Assembly (NCBI RefSeq): GCF_009650435.1
Contig: NZ_VVIP01000033.1
Span: 21,350-85,349, forward strand
Length of the DNA stretch: 64,000 bases
Direction of reading: 5' to 3'
DNA from: Foetidibacter luteolus
GTDB taxonomy: Bacteria; Bacteroidota; Bacteroidia; Chitinophagales; Chitinophagaceae
Below the pieces are notes generated by a model. It saw only the letters and a list, made by a program, of their open reading frames with translations. It did no database searches and was not told where the DNA came from. The first letter of the stretch is position 1. Each line of letters opens with the position of its first letter. Positions 27,976 through 37,700 of the stretch are shown here, one piece after another. A program made the position numbers and the translations under genes.

Positions 27976-28272
27976 ATGAACAATCGCACAATAAAGCAAG
28001 GTGAACAGTTTACTATCAATTTACAAGGCAATGCTTCTTCTGGATTTGCCTGGGTGGCAACTACTCAACCGCCTGGCATTGTTGCTGTTTCTAACAGTAT
28101 TGAAGCAAAAGCGAGTGAGACTAATATTGCAGGTTCGCCCGCTATATTTACATTTTCGGTTGAAGGTGAAAAATGCGGAACCGCGACTATTACATTTGAG
28201 TATAAACGCCCATGGGAATCAAAAGCAAAGCCTTTGAAACAGGAAAGCATCAAGGTTAAAGTGATTGAATAG
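27976..28272 (+). CDS. chagasin-family (I42) cysteine peptidase inhibitor
   Basis: I start at ATG 27976; a TTG two codons earlier is less likely. The 98-residue protein has the three chagasin loops that plug papain-like active sites: GNASSGFAW (residues 18-26, equivalent of NPTTGYxW), a Gly-containing middle loop in NIAGSPAIF (about 50-58), and RPW (78-80). These alternate with the beta strands of an immunoglobulin-like fold (GEQFTINLQ, CGTATITFEYK, QESIKVKVIE). There is no signal peptide, as for the neighbouring C1 peptidase, so the two may meet in the same compartment. Pairing as enzyme and inhibitor is inferred from adjacency. Confidence 0.88.
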   Translation: MNNRTIKQGEQFTINLQGNASSGFAWVATTQPPGIVAVSNSIEAKASETNIAGSPAIFTFSVEGEKCGTATITFEYKRPWESKAKPLKQESIKVKVIE

Positions 28273-28327
28273 AGTTTATTTGCAATACCGTAGAACAGTT
28301 TAGGTTAACTTTTATCTGTAAGGCTGG

Positions 28328-29602
28328 CTATCTCTTCACCTCCACCCCATTTACATACACCGCTGCAATTTGCTTAGTATTCTTAATATCGTCTAGCGGG
28401 TTTGCGTCCAATACCAAAAAATCAGCCCAATTGCCGGGTGCCAGCATGCCCAAACCTTTTAACCCCAGGTTCTCCGCGGCATTTTTTGTAGCCGATACAA
28501 TGATTTGGATGGGCGTAAGCCCTGCTTCTGCCATCATCTGCATTTCAACATGTTCAAAGTAACCCATAAAGCGGGTAGGTACGCCACTGTCTGTACCAAA
28601 CACAATGGGTATGTCATTGTCCTGCAGTTTTTTTAAGTTGGCCAAGGCAACAGGCAATTGTTGTTTGTAGGTAATGGCTGCCTTACTGTTGCGTATTTGC
28701 TGCTGGCGTGCGGGGTTGAGTAAAGGTTGTATTATAGCCGCGGCATATTCTTTTTGGAAAAAAGGGTCTGCAAAAAATGCCGCAGTATCGCCATACACAA
28801 AGGTGGACAGCTCCCGTGTAAGGGTAGGGCAGTAGCTGGCTTTTTTTACTTTCAGCAGTGCGATAAACGCATCGTCAACCGGCTTGTCGCGAACACTGTG
28901 CGCCAGCATATCCGTACCCGCATTCAACAGGTCACGGGCATCTTCCAGGTAGTAAAGGTGAGAGGCGATTTTATAGCCCAATGCATGTGCCCTTCTTATA
29001 ACAGGCCAGTAAATAGCCGCCGGCATTTTAGGCGATGTGCCAAGCTGGTCATCCACCCGTATTTTCATAATGTCAACACCCATGCTGTTATTAGCGTCAA
29101 CAACGGTTAGCGCTTCCTGTACGTTATTGCCGTTGATAATTTCACCGGCAATAAATAACCTTGCCCTGCCGGTAGCGGCAGAATCATGTATGGCACGCAA
29201 AGGCTCGGCCTCTTTTTTATCGCCACCCAGGCTAACCACACTTGTTATGCCGTAGCGGGCATAAATAGCCAGGTTATCAACAATGTTGGCGTAGTTATAA
29301 TGCCCGCCGTCAATACCTTTCGATTCCCCCACATGGCCATGACCGTTAATGATGCCGGGCATAATGGTTTTGCCCTGTACATTTTTTACAACAGCCCCCT
29401 GCGGAATCTTAACTTCTCCTGCTTTACCGATGGCGATGATACGCCCATGCTGTACCAGCAGCGTGCCGTTGGTTACAGGCTGGTTGCCTGTACCGTCAAT
29501 AATGGTAGCGCCGGTAAAAGCTGTGTAAGCCTGCTGGCCATTACTGTTTAATGTGATATGCAATAAGATAACTGAAAGCAGTAAGAAAGATATTTTTATC
29601 AT
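28328..29602 (-). CDS. exported metal-dependent amidohydrolase
   Basis: The 424-residue protein begins with a signal peptide (FLLLSVILLHITLNSNGQ). The amidohydrolase TIM-barrel features are present: the beta-sandwich front (ATIIDGTGNQPVTNGTLLVQ), the HxH metal motif in GIINGHGHVGE (about 85-95), a strand with DIMKIRVD where Lys is the usual carbamylated or bridging residue, His in IASHLYY and LAHSVRD, and the catalytic Asp in FGTDSGVPT. The C-terminal sandwich strand is GNWADFLVLDANPL. It resembles imidazolonepropionase/prolidase-type periplasmic amidohydrolases. The substrate is unknown. Confidence 0.9.
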   Translation of the reverse strand: MIKISFLLLSVILLHITLNSNGQQAYTAFTGATIIDGTGNQPVTNGTLLVQHGRIIAIGKAGEVKIPQGAVVKNVQGKTIMPGIINGHGHVGESKGIDGGHYNYANIVDNLAIYARYGITSVVSLGGDKKEAEPLRAIHDSAATGRARLFIAGEIINGNNVQEALTVVDANNSMGVDIMKIRVDDQLGTSPKMPAAIYWPVIRRAHALGYKIASHLYYLEDARDLLNAGTDMLAHSVRDKPVDDAFIALLKVKKASYCPTLTRELSTFVYGDTAAFFADPFFQKEYAAAIIQPLLNPARQQQIRNSKAAITYKQQLPVALANLKKLQDNDIPIVFGTDSGVPTRFMGYFEHVEMQMMAEAGLTPIQIIVSATKNAAENLGLKGLGMLAPGNWADFLVLDANPLDDIKNTKQIAAVYVNGVEVKR

Positions 29603-29628
29603 AATTGTGTTGTGCTGGTGTTGCTATA

Positions 29629-29636
29629 CAAAACTA
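29629..29636 (-). promoter_or_regulatory. putative -7 box for the amidohydrolase gene
   Basis: Minus-strand TAGTTTTG matches TAnnTTTG exactly, 26 bp before the ATG. Confidence 0.4.
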
Positions 29637-29684
29637 TGGATAGTAGGGTAAGAAATGCCTGGCATTGTAAAGACAGAGAGATTT

Positions 29685-29790
29685 ATGGGCCGGGCGCCAC
29701 AATAAGGGCGCCCCCGAAGGGCCGGGCTATCCGCAGTACTCCGCAGCCCGCCTTGCAGGACGGGCTTTGCGGGGTACTTGCTCCTATCCC
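29685..29790 (+). repeat. dispersed GGGCTTTCCGCT-family repeat, copy 3
   Basis: GGGCCGGGCTATCCGCAGTA, CTCCGCAGCCCG and GGGCTTTGCGGGGTA parallel the element at 9557-9650, preceded by nested GGGCGC/GCGCCC arms. It lies in the 1.1-kb gene-free stretch 29603-30719. Confidence 0.75.
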
Positions 29791-29866
29791 TGGCGCAAAG
29801 TGCGGCAGCGTACTAATTATCATAAAGCATACATCAGAAGAATTATTGTTTTGATTGAACAAAAAC

Positions 29867-29896
29867 GGGCCGGTTTTAACCGGCCCTGTTGTTTTA
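29867..29896 (+). terminator. hairpin with T-rich tail
   Basis: GGGCCGGTT and AACCGGCCC form a 9-bp stem followed by TGTTGTTTT. No plus-strand gene ends just upstream. On the minus strand it is preceded by AAAACAACA and followed by TTTTTG, so it may act in either direction. Confidence 0.6.
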
Positions 29897-30022
29897 AATG
29901 GGATTAGTATTAAGGCAAACGAAAAATTATCTGCGGGCAATGTTTTAAGTTGTAGATATTCCACTCACAAAGTATTCGCCGCACCACAGGGTGTATAATG
30001 CACTTACTTTGCCTGTTTCTGT

Positions 30023-30316
30023 ATTGTTTATTGTAACAATGTCATAAAAACTTTTATTTATAGCATTGTTCATTGTAACAATGTCATAAAAACTTGTATT
30101 TGTAGCATTGTTCATTTGTACAATGGCACAAAAACTTTTATTTATAGCATTGTTCGTTGTAACAATGCCGTAAAAACTTGTATTTGTAGCATTGTTCATT
30201 TGTACAATGGCATAAAAACTTGTATTTATAGCATTGTTTGTTGCAACAATGCCGTAAAAACTTGTATTTATGCCATTGTTTATTTGTGCAATGCTGCAAA
30301 ACAAAGTTTTTGCAAG
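30023..30316. repeat. tandem array, exact 42-bp unit, 7 copies
   Basis: ATTGTT recurs at exactly 42-bp steps: 30023, 30065, 30107, 30149, 30191, 30233, 30275. Each unit contains CATTGTT ... AACAATG or CATTGT ... ACAATG, an imperfect palindrome, followed by a YATAAAAACTTKTATTT spacer. Two unit subtypes (TTCATTGTAACAATG and TTCATTTGTACAATGG) roughly alternate. Because 42 is a multiple of three, open frames arise on both strands; I do not consider them genes. Confidence 0.95.
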
Positions 30317-30719
30317 GCCGCGGTAAAAATTACAGTACCTGCCCTGGTTATACCAACCTGTTTAATAAAAAGCCCTGGATGAAAATTACCGGCGGACAGC
30401 CGGAGTGTAACGCGGCAACCCGTAAACATATTTACTGCTGTAGTCACTAAATTGTTGTAAAACCAGGTTGGGCTAATTGCTAAGCTTTTTTTAAGAAGGG
30501 TGTATTTTTTGAGGAATATTGGCAGTCAATAATTTATTGTACAAGTACCCCAAAAAATACTGAGACTTTATTTATTTAAGCTTAAAAAAAATCAACCGCA
30601 TCCGGTAGAAAAATAATTAGTGGTAGCTTAGCTTCAAATCTATACCTTAACCCTCAACCAATCGTACCTGTTTTATCCATCCATCCTCTGCCGGGCAATC
30701 AACTTTTTATTTGTAATCA

Positions 30720-31460
30720 ATGTTTAAATCCATTCAAATGAAAAAAAAGAATGTTTTCGGTAATTTATTTTCCAGTACAAGAATCACAGAAACCCGCTTG
30801 TACAATTTTGGTAACGATGTGGTTATCCGGCTGCAAAATTCAGACAACAGCAGCGCTTATGCTGCGCACACGGCGCAACTTGAGGCAGCGTTGCTTAACC
30901 TTGGGGCGGAGTTAAGGAGCACAGACAATGCGGTAAACAGCCGTAAAGGCAAAACCCAGCAGCGCAGGGAAATAATACAGCGCTTTAAAGTTTTAATGAG
31001 TGAAAAAGAAGGTTTGCTGGCGCATTTGCTGGGCGGTTTTGCATCACCTGGCTACCTGTCTTTCTATCCCAATGGCGTATCTGAGTACAGCAAGGCCACC
31101 ATTACAAAAATGGCCGGCCTGGTAAAACGCGTAAATGAAGAATCGTCCATTTACATTGCACAACTGGGGCAGGAGCTGGCCACACAATTACAGGTATTTG
31201 ACCAGCAATGGCGGGATGCTACGGGCGATGTTTCCAAAGTAAAAGCCTCTGTAAGCGAATCGGGCATTAACCGCAGGGGCGCCCGTGAAAACGTGGAAAA
31301 AATATTAAACAGCATTGTGCATGAGGTAGCCCAGCAATTCGGCGGGGATGAAGAACAGTGTATGGCATTCTTCGATTTTACCTTACTGTACCCGCCTGTA
31401 AGAAAAAGGGGCAAAGGTTCCTCTGGTGATAGTGAAACAGGGGGTAAGGAAAGCATTTGA
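30720..31460 (+). CDS. hypothetical soluble helical protein
   Basis: The 246-residue protein has no signal peptide and no recognised family. It is mostly helical with likely coiled-coil segments (LEAALLNLGAELRS, IIQRFKVLMSEKEGLLAHLL, YIAQLGQELATQLQVFDQQW) and a charged Gly/Ser-rich tail (KRGKGSSGDSETGGKE). ATG 30738 (MKKKNVFG) is an alternative start. It precedes a run of exported and RHS-type genes on the same strand but is separated from them by 330 bp of repeats. Confidence 0.7.
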   Translation: MFKSIQMKKKNVFGNLFSSTRITETRLYNFGNDVVIRLQNSDNSSAYAAHTAQLEAALLNLGAELRSTDNAVNSRKGKTQQRREIIQRFKVLMSEKEGLLAHLLGGFASPGYLSFYPNGVSEYSKATITKMAGLVKRVNEESSIYIAQLGQELATQLQVFDQQWRDATGDVSKVKASVSESGINRRGARENVEKILNSIVHEVAQQFGGDEEQCMAFFDFTLLYPPVRKRGKGSSGDSETGGKESI

Positions 31461-31477
31461 TAACAGTTGTTAAGATG

Positions 31478-31640
31478 TGTCAGCCTGAGCTTGTCGGATG
31501 CGGGGTAGTAAGGTTATATTACCTGGTCCGGTTTCGACAAGCTCAGCCTGGCATTCGACAAGCTCAGCCTGGCATAGGAATACACTCAGCCTGGCATTCG
31601 ACAAGCTAAACCTGACACAGGAATACACTCAGCCTGGCAC
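31478..31640. repeat. cluster of TTCGACAAGCTCAG repeats
   Basis: CAGCCTGAGCTTGTCG at about 31481 faces four or more copies of CGACAAGCTCAGCCTGGCA or its shortened form (about 31530-31640) in the other orientation. Two of the latter are separated by the direct repeat GGAATACACTCAGCCTGGCA. The cluster lies in 31461-31789, which has no gene. Confidence 0.9.
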
Positions 31641-31789
31641 TGGTTCTTTAAGAAAATGGCCTTTCTTAAAAAGCATGCCGGAATTAAAAATGAAAAATTA
31701 AAACAGCAATTTTGGAAAGTTTAAAAATTTCAATTTACTTTATCAGCGATTAGTACCATTAGAAAACAGCAACCACTAAATCAATTTGT

Positions 31790-33298
31790 CTGAAAAATTC
31801 TAACTGTAATCCTTTTCCTGCGGCAGTAATAACTGTAATTGTTATTCTGCTTTCCATTGCAGTACCTGCTTACAGCCAGGGCACAGATTCTTCCCAACAT
31901 ATTCCACCGGAAAATATTTCAGCAAAGTCATTAAATGCCATCGAAGGCAAATATGCCGGCCTTACTTCCTCTGTAGATAAACAGTCTTCCAAATTATTAC
32001 GCCGCCTGCAAAGGCAGGAAGAGAAGTTGCGTAAAAAGCTCGCAGCCAAAGACAGCGCTAAAGCCGTGGAACTGTTCAGCGGCACACAGGAGCAATACCA
32101 GCAACTGCAAAACAGGTTACAGGCGCCACTGGATAAATCCATTTCCTATCCTCTCAAAGAGTACTTGCCTGGAATGGATTCGCTTGGCACTGCGATGAAC
32201 TACCTGGAAAAGATACCCGGCCTGCCTGCAGACAAGCTGAAAAAGGTAGCCGCTGTAAGCAACCAGCTAAAAGAGTTACAGGGCAAGCTGCAGAAAGCCA
32301 GCGAGATAAAAGACTTTATCCGTCAAAGGCAGCAACAACTACAAGAGCAACTTTCGCAATATACAAACCTGGCAAAAAACCTCAAAGGCATCAATAAGGA
32401 AGTATTCTACTACAGCGAAAGGCTGAAAGAATACAAAGCCCTCATCAAAGACCGCAAAAAACTGGAAGAGAAAGCCATCGCCGCCATAAGGGAGATACCC
32501 GCCTTCAAATCATTTTTCCAGAAAAACAGTTACCTGTCGCAGTTGTTCCGTTTGCCGGGTTCAACCCTCCCCACAGCGGGGGGAGTTGGAGGGGGTCTCC
32601 AAACCCGTGCCCAGGTGCAGCAACAGCTACAACAGGTATTGGGAACTTCTCTCTCCTCCGTTGGAGGGGTTGGGGGAGGTACTGAGCAACTACTGCAACA
32701 ACAGGTACAGGCCGCACAAGGCCAGCTTAACAAGTTAAAAGACAAACTTAACAAACTGGGGGGCGGCAGCAGCGATGATGCCATGCCGGATTTTAAGCCC
32801 AACGGTCAAAAGACTAAAAGCTTCCTCAAGCGCATAGAACACCAACTGAGCATACAAACCAGCGGTACTACCAATTACCTGCCTGCCACTATGGACATAG
32901 CGTTAATGGTGGGCTACAAACTAAGTGATAAGATATCCTTTGGCGTAGGCGGTGGTTACAAGCTGGGCCTGGGCCGTGGCTGGAACCATATCAGCCTTAG
33001 CCACCAGGGGATAAGCCTGCGTTCGTACCTGGATGCCAAACTCCCCTCCTTTGGAGGGGCCGGGGGAGGTCTGTGGTTAAGCGGCGGCTTTGAATACCAG
33101 TACCTGAAAGAGTTTGAAAACTTCCGGCAGATAAAAAACCTGGACCTCTGGCAACGGAGCGCTTTATTCGGCATCACGAAAAAGTATAAGATAGGCAAAA
33201 AGAAAGAGGGGCGTATACAGTTGCTTTTTGACGTATTAGCTGGTCAACAGGTGCCGAGGGGGCAGGCGCTGAAGTTTAGGGTGGGTTGGGGGTTGTAA
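31790..33298 (+). CDS. exported coiled-coil/beta-barrel-like protein with a non-canonical start
   Basis: The frame runs from an in-frame TAG at 31760 to the TAA at 33296 and contains no ATG, GTG or TTG before TTG 32027. Yet the codons just after 31790 encode a convincing signal peptide (LKNSNCNP, then AAVITVIVILLSIAVPAYSQ). CTG 31790 or ATT 31784 would be the start; a TTG 32027 start would lose the signal. The protein then has a long Gln/Lys/Leu coiled-coil region and a C-terminal beta-strand section (MVGYKLSDKISFGVGGGYKL, WLSGGFEYQYL) ending LKFRVGWGL, like an outer-membrane barrel. Three short insertions derive from a palindromic repeat. It begins a closely spaced same-strand gene run. The family is not recognised. 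Confidence 0.65.
   Translation: MKNSNCNPFPAAVITVIVILLSIAVPAYSQGTDSSQHIPPENISAKSLNAIEGKYAGLTSSVDKQSSKLLRRLQRQEEKLRKKLAAKDSAKAVELFSGTQEQYQQLQNRLQAPLDKSISYPLKEYLPGMDSLGTAMNYLEKIPGLPADKLKKVAAVSNQLKELQGKLQKASEIKDFIRQRQQQLQEQLSQYTNLAKNLKGINKEVFYYSERLKEYKALIKDRKKLEEKAIAAIREIPAFKSFFQKNSYLSQLFRLPGSTLPTAGGVGGGLQTRAQVQQQLQQVLGTSLSSVGGVGGGTEQLLQQQVQAAQGQLNKLKDKLNKLGGGSSDDAMPDFKPNGQKTKSFLKRIEHQLSIQTSGTTNYLPATMDIALMVGYKLSDKISFGVGGGYKLGLGRGWNHISLSHQGISLRSYLDAKLPSFGGAGGGLWLSGGFEYQYLKEFENFRQIKNLDLWQRSALFGITKKYKIGKKKEGRIQLLFDVLAGQQVPRGQALKFRVGWGL
32563..32600 (+). repeat. in-frame palindromic GGAGGGG repeat, copy 1
   Basis: ACCCTCCCCACAGCGGGG followed by GGAGTTGGAGGGGGTCTCC is read in frame as LPTAGGVGGGL inside the coiled-coil protein. 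Confidence 0.8.
32648..32682 (+). repeat. in-frame palindromic GGAGGGG repeat, copy 2
   Basis: CTCTCTCCTCCGTTGGAGG then GGTTGGGGGAGGT is read in the same codon phase as LSSVGGVGGG. Confidence 0.85.
33041..33073 (+). repeat. in-frame palindromic GGAGGGG repeat, copy 3
   Basis: CTCCCCTCCTTTGGAGGGG then CCGGGGGAGGTCTG is read in the same codon phase as LPSFGGAGGGL, inside the predicted barrel part. Confidence 0.85.
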
Positions 33299-33346
33299 AA
33301 ATGTAACAATAAGCAAAAATCAACTAAGCATATCAAAACAAATAAA

Positions 33347-34699
33347 ATGAAAAAAGCGTCATTTCTGTCCCTATTGTTTATTACGGGTGCGTTTTTTAAC
33401 GTTAATGCCCAGAACAATCTTAACCCTACTGGTAATGTGGGTATTGGTACTGGAACATCTGTAGTACCTACAGAGCCATTAAGTGTCGCTTCCTCCAATG
33501 CATACACCCTTAGTCTATTGCGAACTGCAACCGGTGGCAATATTTCTACCGTAGGTACAACAGCCGGCGGCATCTATTTTGGTTCTTATGCAACAGGAAG
33601 CGGTCCCAGGTATGAAGGAGCGCTTATCCGTTTGCGTACAACCGAACCATGGGATGTATTAACGGCCAGAGGCGCTGCATTGGGTTTTGAAACGGTAGCC
33701 AATGGTACAACTACACTGGCTGAAAGAATGCGCATTGATAATAACGGGAATGTTGGTATTGGTACAACCACCCCAGCTATAAGACTTCATGTGGCGGCAT
33801 ACAACGCGACCATACAGCAAAGATTTGAGCGTACCGGAAGTTCAACTGGAATAGCAGATATTGGTACCAACAGCGGCGATTTCTTCATCTATCCCGGCGG
33901 GTATTCCAATGCGAAACCTACAGTTTTTACAACCGAAGGAAAAATAGGGGTTGGCACTACTGATCCGGTGAGTAAACTACAAGTGAATGGTTCTGGTACA
34001 TTGGGAGGTTTATATGATGCTTCCAAAGCAGCGTTCAGGATTAGCATGGGTGGAAATATGATTATGGATGGAAATGAAATTTTTTCTGACGGTTCCCTTA
34101 GCCTGGGAATAGCGCCGGCAGGTAATTTCCTGATTGGTACAGTTGATGCAACTACTCCTTTTGCAGCTGCTTTTAGAGTGACAGGTGCTGGAAATGTTGG
34201 GATAGGGACAACTTCGCCCACTCAAAAACTTCACGTAAGTGGTAATATGCTTGCTACTGGGCAGGTCTTAATCGGAACAATCAGTAATCCCGGAGATCTG
34301 TCTGATTACAAACTCGCTGTTAATGGCACTGCTTTATTTACCAAAGCTGTTGTAAGGGCTTATGCTAACTGGTGGCCTGATTATGTTTTTGAAAAAGGAT
34401 ATAATCTGATGCCGCTTAACAAGGTAGAAGCCTTTATTCTTCAAAACAAACATTTGCCGGGTGTGCCTTCTGCACAGGACGTAAATAACAGTGGTGTTGA
34501 CCTGGGAGATACGCAGGCAGTCCTGCTTAAAAAGATAGAGGAACTGACCTTATATATCATTGACCAGGATAAAGTAATCAGCCAGCTAAAGACGGACCTG
34601 AAAAACAAGGAAGGACAGGATGCTGCTATTTTATCCATCAGGAAGTTACTGGAACAGCAACAACAGCAACTGGATGAACTTAAAGGAAACAAAAGATAA
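33347..34699 (+). CDS. secreted tail-fibre-like protein with GIGTTxP repeats
   Basis: The 450-residue protein has a signal peptide (FLSLLFITGAFFNVNAQ). Repeats of the form N-V-G-I-G-T-T-x-P-x-x-K-L-x-V occur at about residues 27-36, 133-145, 200-212 and 283-297. This is a beta-helical fibre motif shared with phage tail fibres and many Bacteroidota surface proteins. The C-terminus (YVFEKGYNLMPL, HLPGVPSAQDV, VLLKKIEELTLYIIDQ) is the usual trimerisation or intramolecular-chaperone-like end followed by a coiled coil with a Gln run. It follows the previous gene by 48 bp and precedes the YD-repeat gene by 21 bp, so it is part of one operon. Confidence 0.85.
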   Translation: MKKASFLSLLFITGAFFNVNAQNNLNPTGNVGIGTGTSVVPTEPLSVASSNAYTLSLLRTATGGNISTVGTTAGGIYFGSYATGSGPRYEGALIRLRTTEPWDVLTARGAALGFETVANGTTTLAERMRIDNNGNVGIGTTTPAIRLHVAAYNATIQQRFERTGSSTGIADIGTNSGDFFIYPGGYSNAKPTVFTTEGKIGVGTTDPVSKLQVNGSGTLGGLYDASKAAFRISMGGNMIMDGNEIFSDGSLSLGIAPAGNFLIGTVDATTPFAAAFRVTGAGNVGIGTTSPTQKLHVSGNMLATGQVLIGTISNPGDLSDYKLAVNGTALFTKAVVRAYANWWPDYVFEKGYNLMPLNKVEAFILQNKHLPGVPSAQDVNNSGVDLGDTQAVLLKKIEELTLYIIDQDKVISQLKTDLKNKEGQDAAILSIRKLLEQQQQQLDELKGNKR

Positions 34700-34720
34700 G
34701 CCGTACCCATTTAATTTATT

Positions 34721-37700
34721 ATGATGACCAGGATAGTTTTATCTTCTCTTTTTGTGTTTTTCGCCTGTGCCGGTTATTCGCAGCATACCAATATAGACCC
34801 CAATCAAAGCTATATTAATGTAAATACGCCGAGATCACCGGAATCCGCAGGCTTTGAAAAGTATGGCGCCACCCAGGTGAATGAATTTACCGGTGCTACC
34901 AATATTGCTATACCCATTTATACGCTGAAAAGCAGGTTTTTGGAATTGCCCATAACTCTATCGTACCAGGCAACAGGCATACGTGTAAACCAAGAAGCTT
35001 CGTGGGTTGGGCTGGGCTGGGATTTAAATGCCGGGGGACGTATAACCGTGGAAACAAGAGGATGCGCTGATTTTAATGGAACTACCCGCGGACTTACCAG
35101 TCCGGCAAACCTGGCTACCGGTATGCAACGGATTTTTACAAGGGTAGGCTCCAATGGTGAGAACGCTGTATTAACACCTTCTACACTTTGCGAAAGCGGC
35201 CAGCCGGAATGTTCTACTAATACCAGTTTTGATCATCTTGCGGCGGTTCAGGAAATGACGCAGTATGGGACTGGGGAGCCGGATATTTTCCGCGCAAACT
35301 TCATGGGGCACTCATTAACGTATTATGTTGACAAAGTATCCAACACGATAAAATTTATTGGGGAGAAAAGCCTGGCACAGATCGTGTATACCCTTGACGC
35401 AAACAATAATATTACCGGTTGGACAATAACAGACAACAGTGGTGTTAAATATTATTTCAACCAGGCAGAAACCTCCACCAACACATTATCCGGTAATCCC
35501 GTTGTGCCGGCTACCACAACAACCGCTTGGCTACTCACAAAAGCAGAACACCCAACGGGAGATTATATCCAGTTTACTTACAATAATTATGGCTATATAG
35601 TGCCTGCCTTTACGATGAGTAGTTCGGTAAACTGGCTGGCAACGGGAGGTCCTGCCAATGTTGCCAATGATTATACACAAAATGTAGTACTTCAATCTAC
35701 GTACTATCTAACACGGGTTGAAAGCGCTGATGCGGTCGTTGATTTTCTGCTCAGTACCAGAACAGATTTATATGGTCCCGGCGCCAGGAAGATATCCCAG
35801 ATAAAGGTATCGGATAAAATTACCTCGGCTGTAAAGAAAACAACAACTTTTAATTACAGTTATTTTCAAACCAGTTTCAAGCCCTGGAGTACTTACTTAG
35901 CAGGTTTGTTTTACAATTTGCCGTCACCGCTTACAACCAGCGGTTACCTTGCATGCTCCAACAGCAGGCTCAGGCTGGATTCAGTAAGTGCTAACCTGGA
36001 TACATATCAGCCTCCTTACCGGTTTAACTATAATACGGTTGTTCCGGATAAGTATTCTTATGGCCAGGATCATTGGGGGTATTATAACGATGTATCCAAT
36101 CATACCAATGGCTATTCCTTTAGCCACCTGATCCCTTATTCCGGCCTTGGTGGTGTAGGTAATGCCATTCCATCCTCGTCTTTAAATATCAACCAGATTG
36201 GCTTTAACAGGGAGTGCAGTGCTACATCAGTTCAAGCCATGATATTGACAGGTGTTGTTTATCCTACCGGTGGCCGCACAACTTTTGAGTATGAGCCTCA
36301 TCAGTCCACTATGGTTCCAACAGTCCCTGTTACTGGTGGAGGCGTACGTGTTAAAACGGTAAGCAATTATGAATCAGGTAATCTTACAGGAACCACAACT
36401 TATTCATATTCTATCGGTAAGTACATGGGCAGTATCCAGTATTATACCACGGCAAATGAACTTACAGCATGTGGTGCCGGTTCTAACGGGCAAATGAAGT
36501 ATTCTTCCAACGGGGCAGTAAACTTCAATGATATCCTGATCGGCTACGACCAAATAACGATTGCTCAACAGGGTTCATCCGGCGAATCTAACGGATACGT
36601 GGTAAAGAAATTTGATATCAATACGCCGTCTTCCAATTATTCCAACCTGGTGGGGTTTGACATTGCACCCCCATACTATCCTCCTGGAGAACCACCGCCG
36701 GTTAATGGTAACCAGACCTATGAATTCTGGCTGGATGCAGCACATAAAAACCTTGCTCCAACACCCTCAGCCAATCTTGAAGGGAAACTAATAGAAGAGC
36801 TTTATTATGACAATTCTGACAATTTAATAAAGTCCATAAAGAACTATTACAAGATTGCTGATTACAGCAATAGTTTCTATGATATCAGGGCAATTCAAAA
36901 CAGGTCAGGTGGATTTGACTATAGTGGTTGCACGCCCAACGGTGGATTTGGTTCAGGTGGTAACAGACCTGTTATCCTGTTTGTGTCTCCGGCCAAATCA
37001 TTTTATACATTAAAAGATAGTGTGGTGGAGCGTACTTACAGCGGCACCAGTTCTGTAAAAAAGAAAATTACCTACAAATACAATGATTTTTACCAGCCGA
37101 TGTTTGAAGCGGTACATAATTCAGATGGTACACAAACCATTAGCTATACCCGCACTTCCGCTGAAATTGTGCCACCTGGCCCGGGCAACCCATCAGGCAT
37201 TTTTGCCACGCAGATGTACCAGATGAGGGACCAGCATATCCTGGAACTGCCGATAGAACAAACGATTGTCAACCGGAGTACAACAGGAGATTCAACAGTT
37301 GTGAGCAGCCGTTTCAATGTGTACCAAAATGCTTTGCCGATGAATGTTTACATCATGGAATCTGCACAACAGCCAACATTCAGGACGCAATTTATACCCT
37401 GGAAGTTCAGTTCCTCAGCCCCTTATTCCGTGAATATAGACAGCCGCTATAAACCCTACAGCACTGCTGATTATTCCACCAGCAACCTGATACGGACATT
37501 GCATACCCTGCAGGGCGACAAAGCTTATATATGGGATGAGTCCTATAATACCCTGATGGCACAATGTATCAATACCAATAGTGATACAGCCGCTTTTACT
37601 TCTTTTGAAACCCAGGCAAAGGGAGGATGGGCTTACAATGCCGCCGGAGGGGTTGCTGATAATACATCGCCCACCGGAGTTAATGCTTATAATTTAGCAA

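Noticed and set aside
29945..30304. Minus-strand ORF of 119 codons with 14-residue repeats (NNAINTSFYAIV-like)
   Set aside because: It is produced by the 42-bp tandem array, which keeps frames open on both strands; no start signal or domain supports it.
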